Assembly (NCBI GenBank): GCA_947168325.1 | Contig: CAMVLN010000099.1 | Location: 1 to 5,639, forward strand | Reading direction: 5' to 3' | DNA from: an uncultured Elusimicrobia bacterium | GTDB taxonomy: Bacteria > Elusimicrobiota > Endomicrobiia > Endomicrobiales > Endomicrobiaceae | DNA: 5,639 nucleotides | Part shown: positions 1-5,592 of the stretch, piece by piece | Layout of the letters: each line of letters starts with the position of its first letter | Numbering within the stretch: position 1 is the stretch's first letter | The notes under the pieces: generated by a model | The model's input: only the letters and a program-made list of their open reading frames with translations | Databases searched by the model: none | What the model was told of the DNA's origin: nothing | Translations under genes and position numbers: made by a program

Positions 1-68
1 TCACTCCAAAGGAGGTTTTCTTTTCCTAGTTGCATTAGCAACTTGAATGTGCCTTAACTTTAAAATTA

Positions 69-97
69 TTGACAAAATAGATATAATGTTATACAAT
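69..97 (+). promoter_or_regulatory. sigma-70-type promoter for the tRNA-Asp gene
   Basis: A perfect TTGACA -35 box lies at 69-74 and a TACAAT -10 box at 92-97 (5 of 6 consensus bases), with a 17-bp spacer. Transcription would start near 104, about 14 nt before the mature tRNA. A TATAAT string at 82-87 is a better -10 by sequence, but only 7 bp separate it from the -35 box, so it is not the likely partner. Confidence 0.8.
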
Positions 98-117
98 CAC
101 GAGAGGAGAAGATTTTT

Positions 118-196
118 GGGAATGTGGTGTAGCCTGGTTTAACACACTGCCCTGTCAAGGCAGAGACCGCGGGTTCAAATCCCGTCGTTCCCGCCA
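118..196 (+). tRNA. tRNA-Asp, anticodon GUC, CCA encoded
   Basis: A complete cloverleaf can be folded by hand. The acceptor stem GGGAATG (118-124) pairs with CGTTCCC (186-192), with one U-G pair. The D stem GTGT/ACAC is at 127-130/142-145, with the GG pair in its loop. The anticodon stem CTGCC/GGCAG is at 147-151/159-163, and its loop CTGTCAA places GTC at 154-156. The variable loop is 5 nt (164-168). The T stem GCGGG/CCCGT encloses TTCAAAT. G193 is the discriminator base expected for tRNA-Asp, and CCA (194-196) is encoded. The anticodon reads the GAC and GAU codons. No other tRNA is adjacent, so it appears to be a single-gene transcription unit. Confidence 0.97.
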
Positions 197-491
197 CATA
201 CCGTTAAGAAAGATTTTTTGAGTCATACGATAAAAGTTTTTTATTTTTGTTCATTTTATCAGTTGAAAGTCTCGTCTACTGTGTTTAAAGATTCTTTTCA
301 TTTACTGTAAACATTGTTCTTTATTATCTTTGTAGTAGTTTTTTGTTATTTTTTCTGTTATATTCTTCTGTTTTGTTTTTCCTTTTTTTATACTCTTTTA
401 TATGTTCCTTATATTTCATCAAAAATGGCAATATTTGTTTTGATTTTAACAAACATAACATATTGTAAAAAACAAATATTTTTAATAGAAT
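197..491. other. T-rich intergenic region between tRNA-Asp and nadC
   Basis: About 295 nt with no convincing gene. The + strand is strongly T-rich from about 235 to 420, including several runs of five to seven T. These could serve as 3' ends for the tRNA transcript, although no GC-rich hairpin precedes them. A 7-bp AT inverted repeat (229-235/254-260) is too weak to call a terminator. The frame from a TTG at 314 to 514 encodes an almost entirely Phe/Ile/Tyr/Leu string that merely reflects the T-rich composition. The only clear structure is the inverted repeat at 430-480, listed separately. No confident nadC promoter was found; a TTGATT at 440-445 with TATTGT at 461-466 has a short 15-bp spacer. 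Confidence 0.6.
430..480. repeat. perfect 12-nt inverted repeat upstream of nadC
   Basis: AATATTTGTTTT at 430-441 is the exact reverse complement of AAAACAAATATT at 469-480, with 27 nt between the arms. The right arm ends 11 nt before the nadC start at 492. Only one of the twelve pairs is G-C, so an RNA hairpin would be weak. Two separated protein-binding half-sites are at least as plausible. The position suggests control of nadC, but no known NAD-regulator motif was recognised. Confidence 0.5.
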
Positions 492-1358
492 ATGAAAGTT
501 ATGAATATAGTTAAAGAAATTGACAAAATTGTTGATTTGGCACTACAAGAAGATTGTGCATATAATGATGTAACTTCTAAGAACCTTTCATTAGAAACAA
601 AAACGGCATCAGCTGTTTTAATTGTAAAAGCTGATGGTATAATTTGTGGTATAGATGCTTTTAAATATGTTCTTCTAAAGTTAGATAAGAGTTTTAAATT
701 TAAAGTTTTTTTTAAAGATGGTGATAGAGTTAAAAAAGGAGATGTTATACTTACTCTAAAAGGTCCTGCAGCTCCGCTTCTTGCAGGAGAAAGGACAGCT
801 TTAAATTTTATACAGAAACTTTCAGGAATATCAACAACAACAAATCAATTTGTACAAATAGTTAAAGGTTATAAAGCGGGAATTTATGATACAAGAAAAA
901 CACTTCCGGGTTTTAGAAATGTTTCAAAGTATGCTGTTAGATGTGGCGGTGGTAAAAACCATAGAATGAATCTTTCAGATATGGTTTTAATAAAAGATAA
1001 TCATCTAGCTCTTATTGATGATTTATCAAAAAAAGTTAAAGAAATAAGACAGAAACATAAAAAATTAAAAATTCTTATAGAATGTGAGCATGAACAGCAT
1101 GTAAAAAATGCTATAGCTGCAGGTGCCGATATTATAATGCTTGATAATATGAAACAACCGTTGCTAAGTAGAATGGTAAAACTTATAAGAGATAGTTCTA
1201 CAAAAACTTATAAACCTCTAATAGAAATTTCTGGTGGAATAAATTTTGAAACTATTAAAAATTATGCAAAACTTGGGATAGAAAGAATATCTATAGGTAT
1301 GATAACCCATTCTGCACCATCACTAGATATTTCACTAGAAGTTGAAGTTCACAAATAA
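492..1358 (+). CDS. nadC: nicotinate-nucleotide pyrophosphorylase (carboxylating), quinolinate phosphoribosyltransferase
   Basis: Cytosolic enzyme of NAD synthesis: quinolinate + PRPP gives nicotinate mononucleotide + CO2 + diphosphate. The 288 residues match the family's usual length. The N-terminal open-faced domain includes EDCAYNDVTS (20-29) and the GD-x-V-x-x-GD turn (77-84). GERTALNF (99-106) precedes the barrel. Active-site signatures are DTRKTLPG (133-140), KYAVRCGGGKNHRMNLSDM (146-164) and LIKDNH (166-171), giving R101, R135, K136, H157, R158 and K168 as likely substrate contacts. E197, D218 in MLDNM and SGG (247-249) complete the phosphate and metal site. The intact KYAVRCGGGKNHR block argues for NadC over its paralogue ModD. 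The start is uncertain: neither 492 nor the in-frame ATG at 501 has a good Shine-Dalgarno. rsmE follows after 20 nt, suggesting cotranscription. nadA and nadB are not in the window. Confidence 0.96.
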   Translation: MKVMNIVKEIDKIVDLALQEDCAYNDVTSKNLSLETKTASAVLIVKADGIICGIDAFKYVLLKLDKSFKFKVFFKDGDRVKKGDVILTLKGPAAPLLAGERTALNFIQKLSGISTTTNQFVQIVKGYKAGIYDTRKTLPGFRNVSKYAVRCGGGKNHRMNLSDMVLIKDNHLALIDDLSKKVKEIRQKHKKLKILIECEHEQHVKNAIAAGADIIMLDNMKQPLLSRMVKLIRDSSTKTYKPLIEISGGINFETIKNYAKLGIERISIGMITHSAPSLDISLEVEVHK

Positions 1359-1378
1359 TAACAGTTTTTAAAATAAAA

Positions 1379-2095
1379 ATGCCTCATTTTTATATTAATC
1401 CAAAGGATATAAAAGATAATAGTTTTATAGTTAAAGATGAACAATTTCATTATCTATCTACAGTCAGGAGATTTTCTGTAGGAGATGAAATAAATATTTT
1501 TGACGGGTTAGGTAATTCGTATAAAGCAAGAATAGATGTTGTAGGTAAAAAGCAAATAAAAGGAACTATCTTGTCATCTAAAACACTTGTACTACCTAAC
1601 AAAAAAGTTTCTTTATATACTGCCATACCTAAAGGAGAAAGATTTGATTGGCTTATAGAAAAAGCTTCAGAAATAGGTATATCAAGGATTGTTCCTACAA
1701 TTTATACAAGAAGTGTAATAAAAGAATTATCAACAAATAAAATTGAAAGATATAAGAAAATATCCATTTCTGCAAGTAGCCAAAGTTGGCGAGCAGATAT
1801 TATGCCAATAGAAACTCCAAAAAAATTTTCTGAAATAGTAGAAACATTAAATCAAAAAAATACTTTAAATATTTTACCCTATGAAAGTGAAGAAAAAGAT
1901 ACAATTTATAAAGTTGTAGAAAATAATAAACATATAAATATTTTTATTGGTCCTGAAGGTGGTTTTGATAATATGGAAATAAGTTTAGCATTAAAAAATA
2001 ATTTTAAAATAGTAACACTTGGCAAAAATATTTTAAGAGTAGAAACTGCAGGAATAGTTGCATCATCTGTTGTTTTAACTATGATTAATAATTAG
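1379..2095 (+). CDS. rsmE: 16S rRNA (uracil(1498)-N3)-methyltransferase RsmE
   Basis: SAM-dependent SPOUT-class enzyme that makes m3U1498 in 16S rRNA within the 30S subunit. At 238 residues it has the normal family length. The N-terminal PUA-like RNA-binding part starts MPHFYI and contains HYLSTVRRFSVGDEINIFDG (24-43). The SPOUT domain has AIPKGERFDWLIEKASEIG (82-100), the family's QS-x-R element as QSWR (135-138), FIGPEGGF (189-196) and LGKNILRVETA (214-224). The last two form the trefoil-knot SAM site. The Glu common in the EQS-x-R element is Ser here (SSQSWR), a mild deviation. It begins 20 nt after nadC with no promoter between them and only a poor ribosome-binding site. No hairpin terminator lies immediately after the stop; the nearest good one is about 190 nt further on. 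Confidence 0.95.
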   Translation: MPHFYINPKDIKDNSFIVKDEQFHYLSTVRRFSVGDEINIFDGLGNSYKARIDVVGKKQIKGTILSSKTLVLPNKKVSLYTAIPKGERFDWLIEKASEIGISRIVPTIYTRSVIKELSTNKIERYKKISISASSQSWRADIMPIETPKKFSEIVETLNQKNTLNILPYESEEKDTIYKVVENNKHINIFIGPEGGFDNMEISLALKNNFKIVTLGKNILRVETAGIVASSVVLTMINN

Positions 2096-2287
2096 AGACT
2101 GTTCACATTTACACTAACTATCGGAAATTAAAACAAATTAAATAAAGTTACAAAACATTACATCAAATTTATCACATCTGGCAAAAACTTCTAAACCTTT
2201 TTAATCTTAAAAGAACTCTCTAGTGCATTTGCAACTTTTTCGCTTATGAATAATTAATTTATTTTAATAAATATTTGTGCCAATTTG
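2096..2287. other. non-coding stretch after rsmE
   Basis: No supportable gene on either strand. It holds short AT-rich inverted segments and a sequence at 2220-2237 that closely resembles 26-44 near the left end of the window. AGTGC-ATTT-GCAACT followed by TTTTT (2222-2240) could act as a weak, bulged terminator for rsmE. On the minus strand, frames reading from 2253 down to 2158 are broken by stops at 2191-2193 and 2158-2160 and have no start, so they are not called. The segment could be the rsmE 3' UTR or the scar of an earlier insertion. Confidence 0.4.
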
Positions 2288-2315
2288 TTGCCTTAATGGT
2301 TTAAGGCAATTTTTT
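2288..2315 (+). terminator. rho-independent terminator upstream of the methylase cassette
   Basis: TTGCCTTAA (2288-2296) pairs perfectly with TTAAGGCAA (2301-2309) across a TGGT loop. This 9-bp stem is followed directly by six T, one A and four more T on the + strand. No matching A-run precedes the stem, so it works in the + direction only. It would end the nadC-rsmE transcript and insulate the downstream cassette. Confidence 0.88.
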
Positions 2316-2336
2316 ATTTTATTTATTAAGTTAATT

Positions 2337-2365
2337 TTGTAAAATATAACATCATATACTATACA
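2337..2365 (+). promoter_or_regulatory. candidate promoter of the methylase operon
   Basis: TTGTAA (2337-2342) and TATACA (2360-2365) are 17 bp apart, each matching four of six consensus bases. TATACT at 2355-2360 is a stronger -10 box but has only a poor -35 partner (TTAATT, 2331-2336, 18-bp spacer). Either would start transcription shortly before the ATG at 2380, leaving a very short leader. No Shine-Dalgarno is visible. ATACA (2361-2365) and TGTAT (2374-2378) form a small inverted repeat over the leader that could be an operator, but it is weak. Confidence 0.45.
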
Positions 2366-2379
2366 GTGTAATTTGTATT

Positions 2380-3297
2380 ATGAAAAAACAAGATTGTTTA
2401 GATAATAATTTATTAAAGCCTTTCTTAAAATGGGCTGGTGGTAAAAATCAGCTGTTGCCAAACATCCAAATAAAATATCCTTTAGGTTTGGGAAAAAATA
2501 TTAACAAATATTGTGAGCCTTTTGTTGGTGGTGGAGCTGTGTTGTTTAATATTTTATCTAACTATAATATCAAAGAAATTTTAATAAATGATATAAACAA
2601 AGAATTAATAAACACATATAAACAAATCAAAACAAATGTTTCTAAATTAATTAAAAATTTATCTTCTATTCAAAATGAGTATTGGAATTTAAATACCAAA
2701 GAACAAAAACAGTTTTATAATGAAAAAAGAGAAAGATTCAATTATCTTAAAGTAAATGGTAATAAAACCGTAAATATAGAAAAAGCAACTCTTTTTATTT
2801 TTTTAAATAAAACTTGTTTTAATGGGTTGTTTAGAGTTAATTCAAAAGGTTTATTTAATGTTCCTAAAGGTTCATATAAAAAACCTTTAATCTGTGATGA
2901 AAACAATTTAAAAGAGATATCAAAAAAAATGAAACAATTAACAATAACTTGTGGTGATTATGAACAATGCTTACCTTTTATAGATAAAAATACTTTTGTC
3001 TATATAGATCCACCATATAGACCTTTATCTGAAACAGCAAATTTTACTTCATATTCTGAAAAAAATTTTGATGATAGTGAACAATATAGACTAGGCAGTT
3101 TTATAGATAAACTAAATAAACTTAAAGCAAAAGTGATTTTAAGTAATTCGGATCCTACAAATACAAATGAAAACGATAAATTTTTTGATGATATGTATAA
3201 AAATTACAATATAGAAAGAATATTAGCAAAAAGATTTATAAATTGTGATGCAACTAAAAGAAGTGATGTTAGAGAATTGTTAATAACAAATTACTAA
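2380..3297 (+). CDS. dpnM: DpnM/Dam-like DNA adenine N6-methyltransferase (alpha class, D12 family)
   Basis: Transfers a methyl group from SAM to adenine N6 in duplex DNA. Family resemblance points to GATC as the target, which is inferred rather than shown. Alpha-class order is clear over 305 residues: motif X KWAGGK (17-22), the SAM-binding motif EPFVGGG (46-52), NDIN (70-73) as the acidic SAM contact, LNKTCFNGLFRVN (142-154), a target-recognition region between about 80 and 205, then catalytic DPPY (210-213) and VILSNSD (252-258). RPLSETANFTSY after DPPY (214-225) is very like the DpnM/Dam group. The ATG at 2380 lacks a good ribosome-binding site but puts motif X at residue 17, as expected for the family. 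It is the first gene of a packed three-gene cassette, 12 nt before the next. No frameshift or missing motif is seen, so it should be active. Confidence 0.93.
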   Translation: MKKQDCLDNNLLKPFLKWAGGKNQLLPNIQIKYPLGLGKNINKYCEPFVGGGAVLFNILSNYNIKEILINDINKELINTYKQIKTNVSKLIKNLSSIQNEYWNLNTKEQKQFYNEKRERFNYLKVNGNKTVNIEKATLFIFLNKTCFNGLFRVNSKGLFNVPKGSYKKPLICDENNLKEISKKMKQLTITCGDYEQCLPFIDKNTFVYIDPPYRPLSETANFTSYSEKNFDDSEQYRLGSFIDKLNKLKAKVILSNSDPTNTNENDKFFDDMYKNYNIERILAKRFINCDATKRSDVRELLITNY

Positions 3298-3298
3298 T

Positions 3299-3304
3299 AA
3301 GGAG
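3299..3304 (+). promoter_or_regulatory. Shine-Dalgarno of the glycosylase-like gene
   Basis: AAGGAG ends 5 nt before the ATG at 3310 and begins just after the stop of the preceding methylase. It is the only strong ribosome-binding site among the window's genes, and it fixes this start. The central effector may therefore be translated more efficiently than the flanking methylases. Confidence 0.8.
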
Positions 3305-3309
3305 TTTTT

Positions 3310-4647
3310 ATGGATGAGTTATCAATGTTCTGTTTAGAAATTAAAGAAAAATTTGGAGACTCTTCCACTTTAACAATTGAAAAAGCTCGTGAACTTGTTA
3401 GATTGATTAATGATTTCCTTTATACAAACTATACTGAACTTGGTTATACAGAAGCATTAGGAAAACAATATCCTTATATTTCTGACTTTCATAAATATTG
3501 GGAAATTCATCATAAGGAAATTTTAAATGTTGTAATTGATGAATCTAATTGCGAAAAAGTTGCTGAAGGCTTACATAATATTTATGTTAAAACTAAAGGA
3601 AAAGCATTCACACAAGTTTGGGACACATGTAATTTATCAAAAGAAGATATTTGTAGGATTAGATTATTAACTGCAAATCAAGATTTTAATGGTTCACGAA
3701 GTTTTAGTAAATTAGCAGAAATATTTAAAAGTGATAATACTATTTTTGATGAAAAAAAAATCTTTGATGATCCTTCAGATTTTCTAAAACAAATAAAAGT
3801 TTTAAATCTTTCTCAAAATGATAAAAGAATAACTTTTGCAAAAAAAATAGCAGAATTTGTCTTAAATACTCAAAAAGCCCCCCATGAATTAATTTCTTTT
3901 TTTAATAATGATATTAGCAAACTAAGAGAGGCTCTTATAAACAACCAAGGTGCTGGATATGGAAATAAAAAAACTGATATGTTTATTCGAGATATGGTTG
4001 TATTAGGAATATGGAAAAATGCTAATGGTTTTGAAGATATTGATGTTGCTAGTGATGTCAATACAATAAAAGTTTCTTTAAGAACTGGCATATTAAAAAC
4101 TTCTATTCCTTTAGTTTCAAGTTTTTTAGATATATTTTGTCATCAATATGGTTACATAGATAAAATGAATGCTTTGGCTTGGAGAAAAGTCTGGGAAAAA
4201 TGGAAAAATAAAATTCCAACCGAGTGTATAGACAGCCCATGTTTAATGGATTATTTCGTTTATAATGTTATAGGAAAGCAATTTTGTAAAGAAACACTTG
4301 CTGTTTTTAAATGTAATTCTAGCGAACATACTTTTAAATGGCATTCGTCAAGAAATCAAACTTGCCAATTATGTTATAAAGAAGGTAGAAAAAATGTAAA
4401 AGCAACTTGTATTAATAAAATTTATCCCTGTGATGATTCCGAAGGAGAAATCGCAATTTTACATAGTGATTTTGTTTCAAGTTTAAAAGATGATGAAAAA
4501 TTTAAAGAATGTCCCTTCAAAGAGATTTGTAATAATAATGGCTTAAAAAATTTACAACCACCAAAATCAATAAGTATATTAGGCAAAACAGGATGGATAT
4601 CATCATATACTAAAAAAGGAAATGGTGGTGGTGGTTTAATGGCATAA
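3310..4647 (+). CDS. putative HhH-GPD-type DNA glycosylase/AP lyase with Cys-rich C-terminus, in the effector position of a DpnII-like cassette
   Basis: The exact family of this 445-residue protein is not recognised. Residues 214-223 (GAGYGNKKTD) align with the helix-hairpin-helix of OGG1/EndoIII-type glycosylases (G-V-G-T-K-V-A-D in OGG1), placing K220 at the Schiff-base lysine. S-D-V-N-T-I-K-V-S-L-R-T-G (248-260) resembles the V-D-T-H-x-x-R-V element, with D249 as the catalytic aspartate. The 29-residue K-to-D spacing exceeds that of OGG1 (19) or EndoIII (18), implying an insertion. The N-terminal ~200 residues are helical and polar. The C-terminal part has ten cysteines (306, 311, 326, 335, 352, 355, 367, 374, 401, 407) plus H340 and H345, suggesting a Zn or Fe-S site, but they do not match EndoIII's C-x6-C-x2-C-x5-C. 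The tail is GNGGGGLMA, from a (TGG)4 run. No DpnII/MboI-like sequence or clear PD-(D/E)xK motif was seen. Lying between two methylases, it is probably the restriction or repair effector. The start is set by a strong Shine-Dalgarno. Confidence 0.62.
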   Translation: MDELSMFCLEIKEKFGDSSTLTIEKARELVRLINDFLYTNYTELGYTEALGKQYPYISDFHKYWEIHHKEILNVVIDESNCEKVAEGLHNIYVKTKGKAFTQVWDTCNLSKEDICRIRLLTANQDFNGSRSFSKLAEIFKSDNTIFDEKKIFDDPSDFLKQIKVLNLSQNDKRITFAKKIAEFVLNTQKAPHELISFFNNDISKLREALINNQGAGYGNKKTDMFIRDMVVLGIWKNANGFEDIDVASDVNTIKVSLRTGILKTSIPLVSSFLDIFCHQYGYIDKMNALAWRKVWEKWKNKIPTECIDSPCLMDYFVYNVIGKQFCKETLAVFKCNSSEHTFKWHSSRNQTCQLCYKEGRKNVKATCINKIYPCDDSEGEIAILHSDFVSSLKDDEKFKECPFKEICNNNGLKNLQPPKSISILGKTGWISSYTKKGNGGGGLMA

Positions 4648-4653
4648 ATTTAT

Positions 4654-5532
4654 ATGCTTAAATCCTACTACAAATCACAAAATCATGATTTTACTATTGT
4701 TAAAGGAAACTGTATTGAAATTTTAAATCAATTTGACTTTCAGTTTGACATGGTATTTGCAGATCCACCATATTTTCTTTCAAATGATGGGATTTCTGTT
4801 CAAAACGGAAAACAAGTTTCTGTAAATAAAGGTAATTGGGATCGTTCAAAGGGTTTTGAACAAGATAATAATTTTAACTATGAATGGATAAAAGCTTGTC
4901 GTAATAAGTTAAAAGATAATGGAACTATATGGGTTTCTGGAACATATCATAATATATTTTCAGTAGCACAAATGCTAAAAGAATTAAATTTTAGAATTTT
5001 AAACTGTGTTACTTGGGCAAAAACAAATCCTCCCCCAAACTTATCTTGTAAATTTTTCACACATTCTACAGAATTTATTTTATGGGCAAGAAAAAATCAA
5101 AAAAAATCTCACTATTTCAATTATGAGTTTATGAAAGAAATTAACGGTGGTAGCCAAATGAGAGATTTGTGGTTTTTACCTACTGTTGCAAAATGGGAAA
5201 AAAGTTGTGGGAAACATCCAACACAAAAGACTTTACCGTTATTAAGCAGAATAATTATGGCATCTACAAAGGAACATGCTTGGATTTTAGATCCTTTTGC
5301 TGGTTCATCAACAACAGGTATAGCAGCAAGTCTATTAAACAGAAGATTTTTAGGAATTGAACAAGAAATCAAATTTCTTAAATTATCAAAACAAAGAAGA
5401 GAAGAAATTGAAAATCACAAAATAAGAAACGAATACTTAAAGAAAATTTATAAATATTCGGATAAACCAATATCAAATATTTTTGAATTAAATTCATCAG
5501 AAACATACTACGGTAAAGATTTACCATTTTAA
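4654..5532 (+). CDS. dpnA: DpnA-like DNA adenine N6-methyltransferase (beta class, N4/N6 family)
   Basis: Second adenine methyltransferase of the cassette, 292 residues. Motif order is beta class, the reverse of its partner: catalytic DPPY first (37-40, in ADPPYFLSNDGISVQNGKQVS), then NPPPNLSC (125-132), FTHSTEFILWARKN (135-148), motif X as GKHPTQKT (186-193), and the SAM-binding motif DPFAGSSTTG (213-222) near the end. The ADPPYFLSN, NLSC-x-x-FTHSTE and GKHPTQK blocks are highly characteristic of DpnA and its relatives. In the DpnII system DpnA can methylate single-stranded as well as duplex GATC DNA, protecting incoming plasmid DNA; a similar role here is inference. After about residue 255 comes a lysine- and isoleucine-rich tail with no recognised motif. 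The start is 6 nt after the preceding stop with no clear Shine-Dalgarno, suggesting translational coupling. No terminator follows. Confidence 0.92.
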   Translation: MLKSYYKSQNHDFTIVKGNCIEILNQFDFQFDMVFADPPYFLSNDGISVQNGKQVSVNKGNWDRSKGFEQDNNFNYEWIKACRNKLKDNGTIWVSGTYHNIFSVAQMLKELNFRILNCVTWAKTNPPPNLSCKFFTHSTEFILWARKNQKKSHYFNYEFMKEINGGSQMRDLWFLPTVAKWEKSCGKHPTQKTLPLLSRIIMASTKEHAWILDPFAGSSTTGIAASLLNRRFLGIEQEIKFLKLSKQRREEIENHKIRNEYLKKIYKYSDKPISNIFELNSSETYYGKDLPF

Positions 5533-5559
5533 AGTTATCATCTTTAATATTATTCTATA

Positions 5560-5592
5560 AAAGTAATACAATTATAAAGTAATACAATTACT
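5560..5592. repeat. tandem 15-nt repeats, one a palindrome: candidate operator
   Basis: AAAGTAATACAATTA occurs at 5560-5574 and again at 5576-5590, a 16-bp period. The second copy with its flank, AGTAAT-ACA-ATTACT (5578-5592), is a perfect 6-bp-arm palindrome; the first copy keeps only the inner TAAT/ATTA arms. Two phased near-palindromes directly before a possible start codon at 5593 look like tandem repressor or controller sites. The sequence does not match the GACT/AGTC boxes of known restriction-modification controller proteins. Confidence 0.55.

Noticed and set aside
4..25. CTCC-AAA-GGAG hairpin followed by GTTTTCTTTT as a terminator, or AAAGGAGG as a Shine-Dalgarno
   Set aside because: The stem is only 4 bp, and no usable start codon lies at the right distance after the Shine-Dalgarno-like string.
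2..46. Possible 3' end of an upstream gene, frame ending HSKGGFLFLVALAT then TGA
   Set aside because: Only 14 codons are visible and another + frame is open to 57, so the real frame cannot be decided.
1..92. Minus-strand frame ending RHIQVANATRKRKPPLE with its stop at 1-3
   Set aside because: It would overlap the tRNA promoter, has no ribosome-binding site and only a possible TTG start; probably chance.
314..514. 66-residue hydrophobic frame starting at a TTG before nadC
   Set aside because: It is nearly all Phe/Ile/Tyr/Leu because the DNA is T-rich. It has no ribosome-binding site, overlaps the nadC start and resembles no family.
2095..2125. GAGACTGTTCACATTTACACT after rsmE as the end of an insertion sequence
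   Set aside because: It faintly resembles some IS terminal repeats, but there is no matching opposite end, transposase or target duplication in the window.
2158..2253. Minus-strand gene remnant (SEKVANALESSFKIKKV, stop, KFLPDVINLM)
   Set aside because: Thirty codons with an internal stop and no start; open stretches of this size are common and no family was recognised.
2096..2379. CRISPR array, riboswitch or attachment site
   Set aside because: No regularly spaced repeats, no recognisable aptamer fold, and no duplicate of the tRNA-Asp 3' end anywhere in the window.
3870..4091. 73-residue minus-strand frame
   Set aside because: Lies wholly inside the glycosylase-like gene and shows no independent coding signal.
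5121..5372. Minus-strand 83-residue frame and plus-strand 63-residue frame within the second methylase
   Set aside because: Both overlap conserved methylase motifs in other frames and have no start signals.
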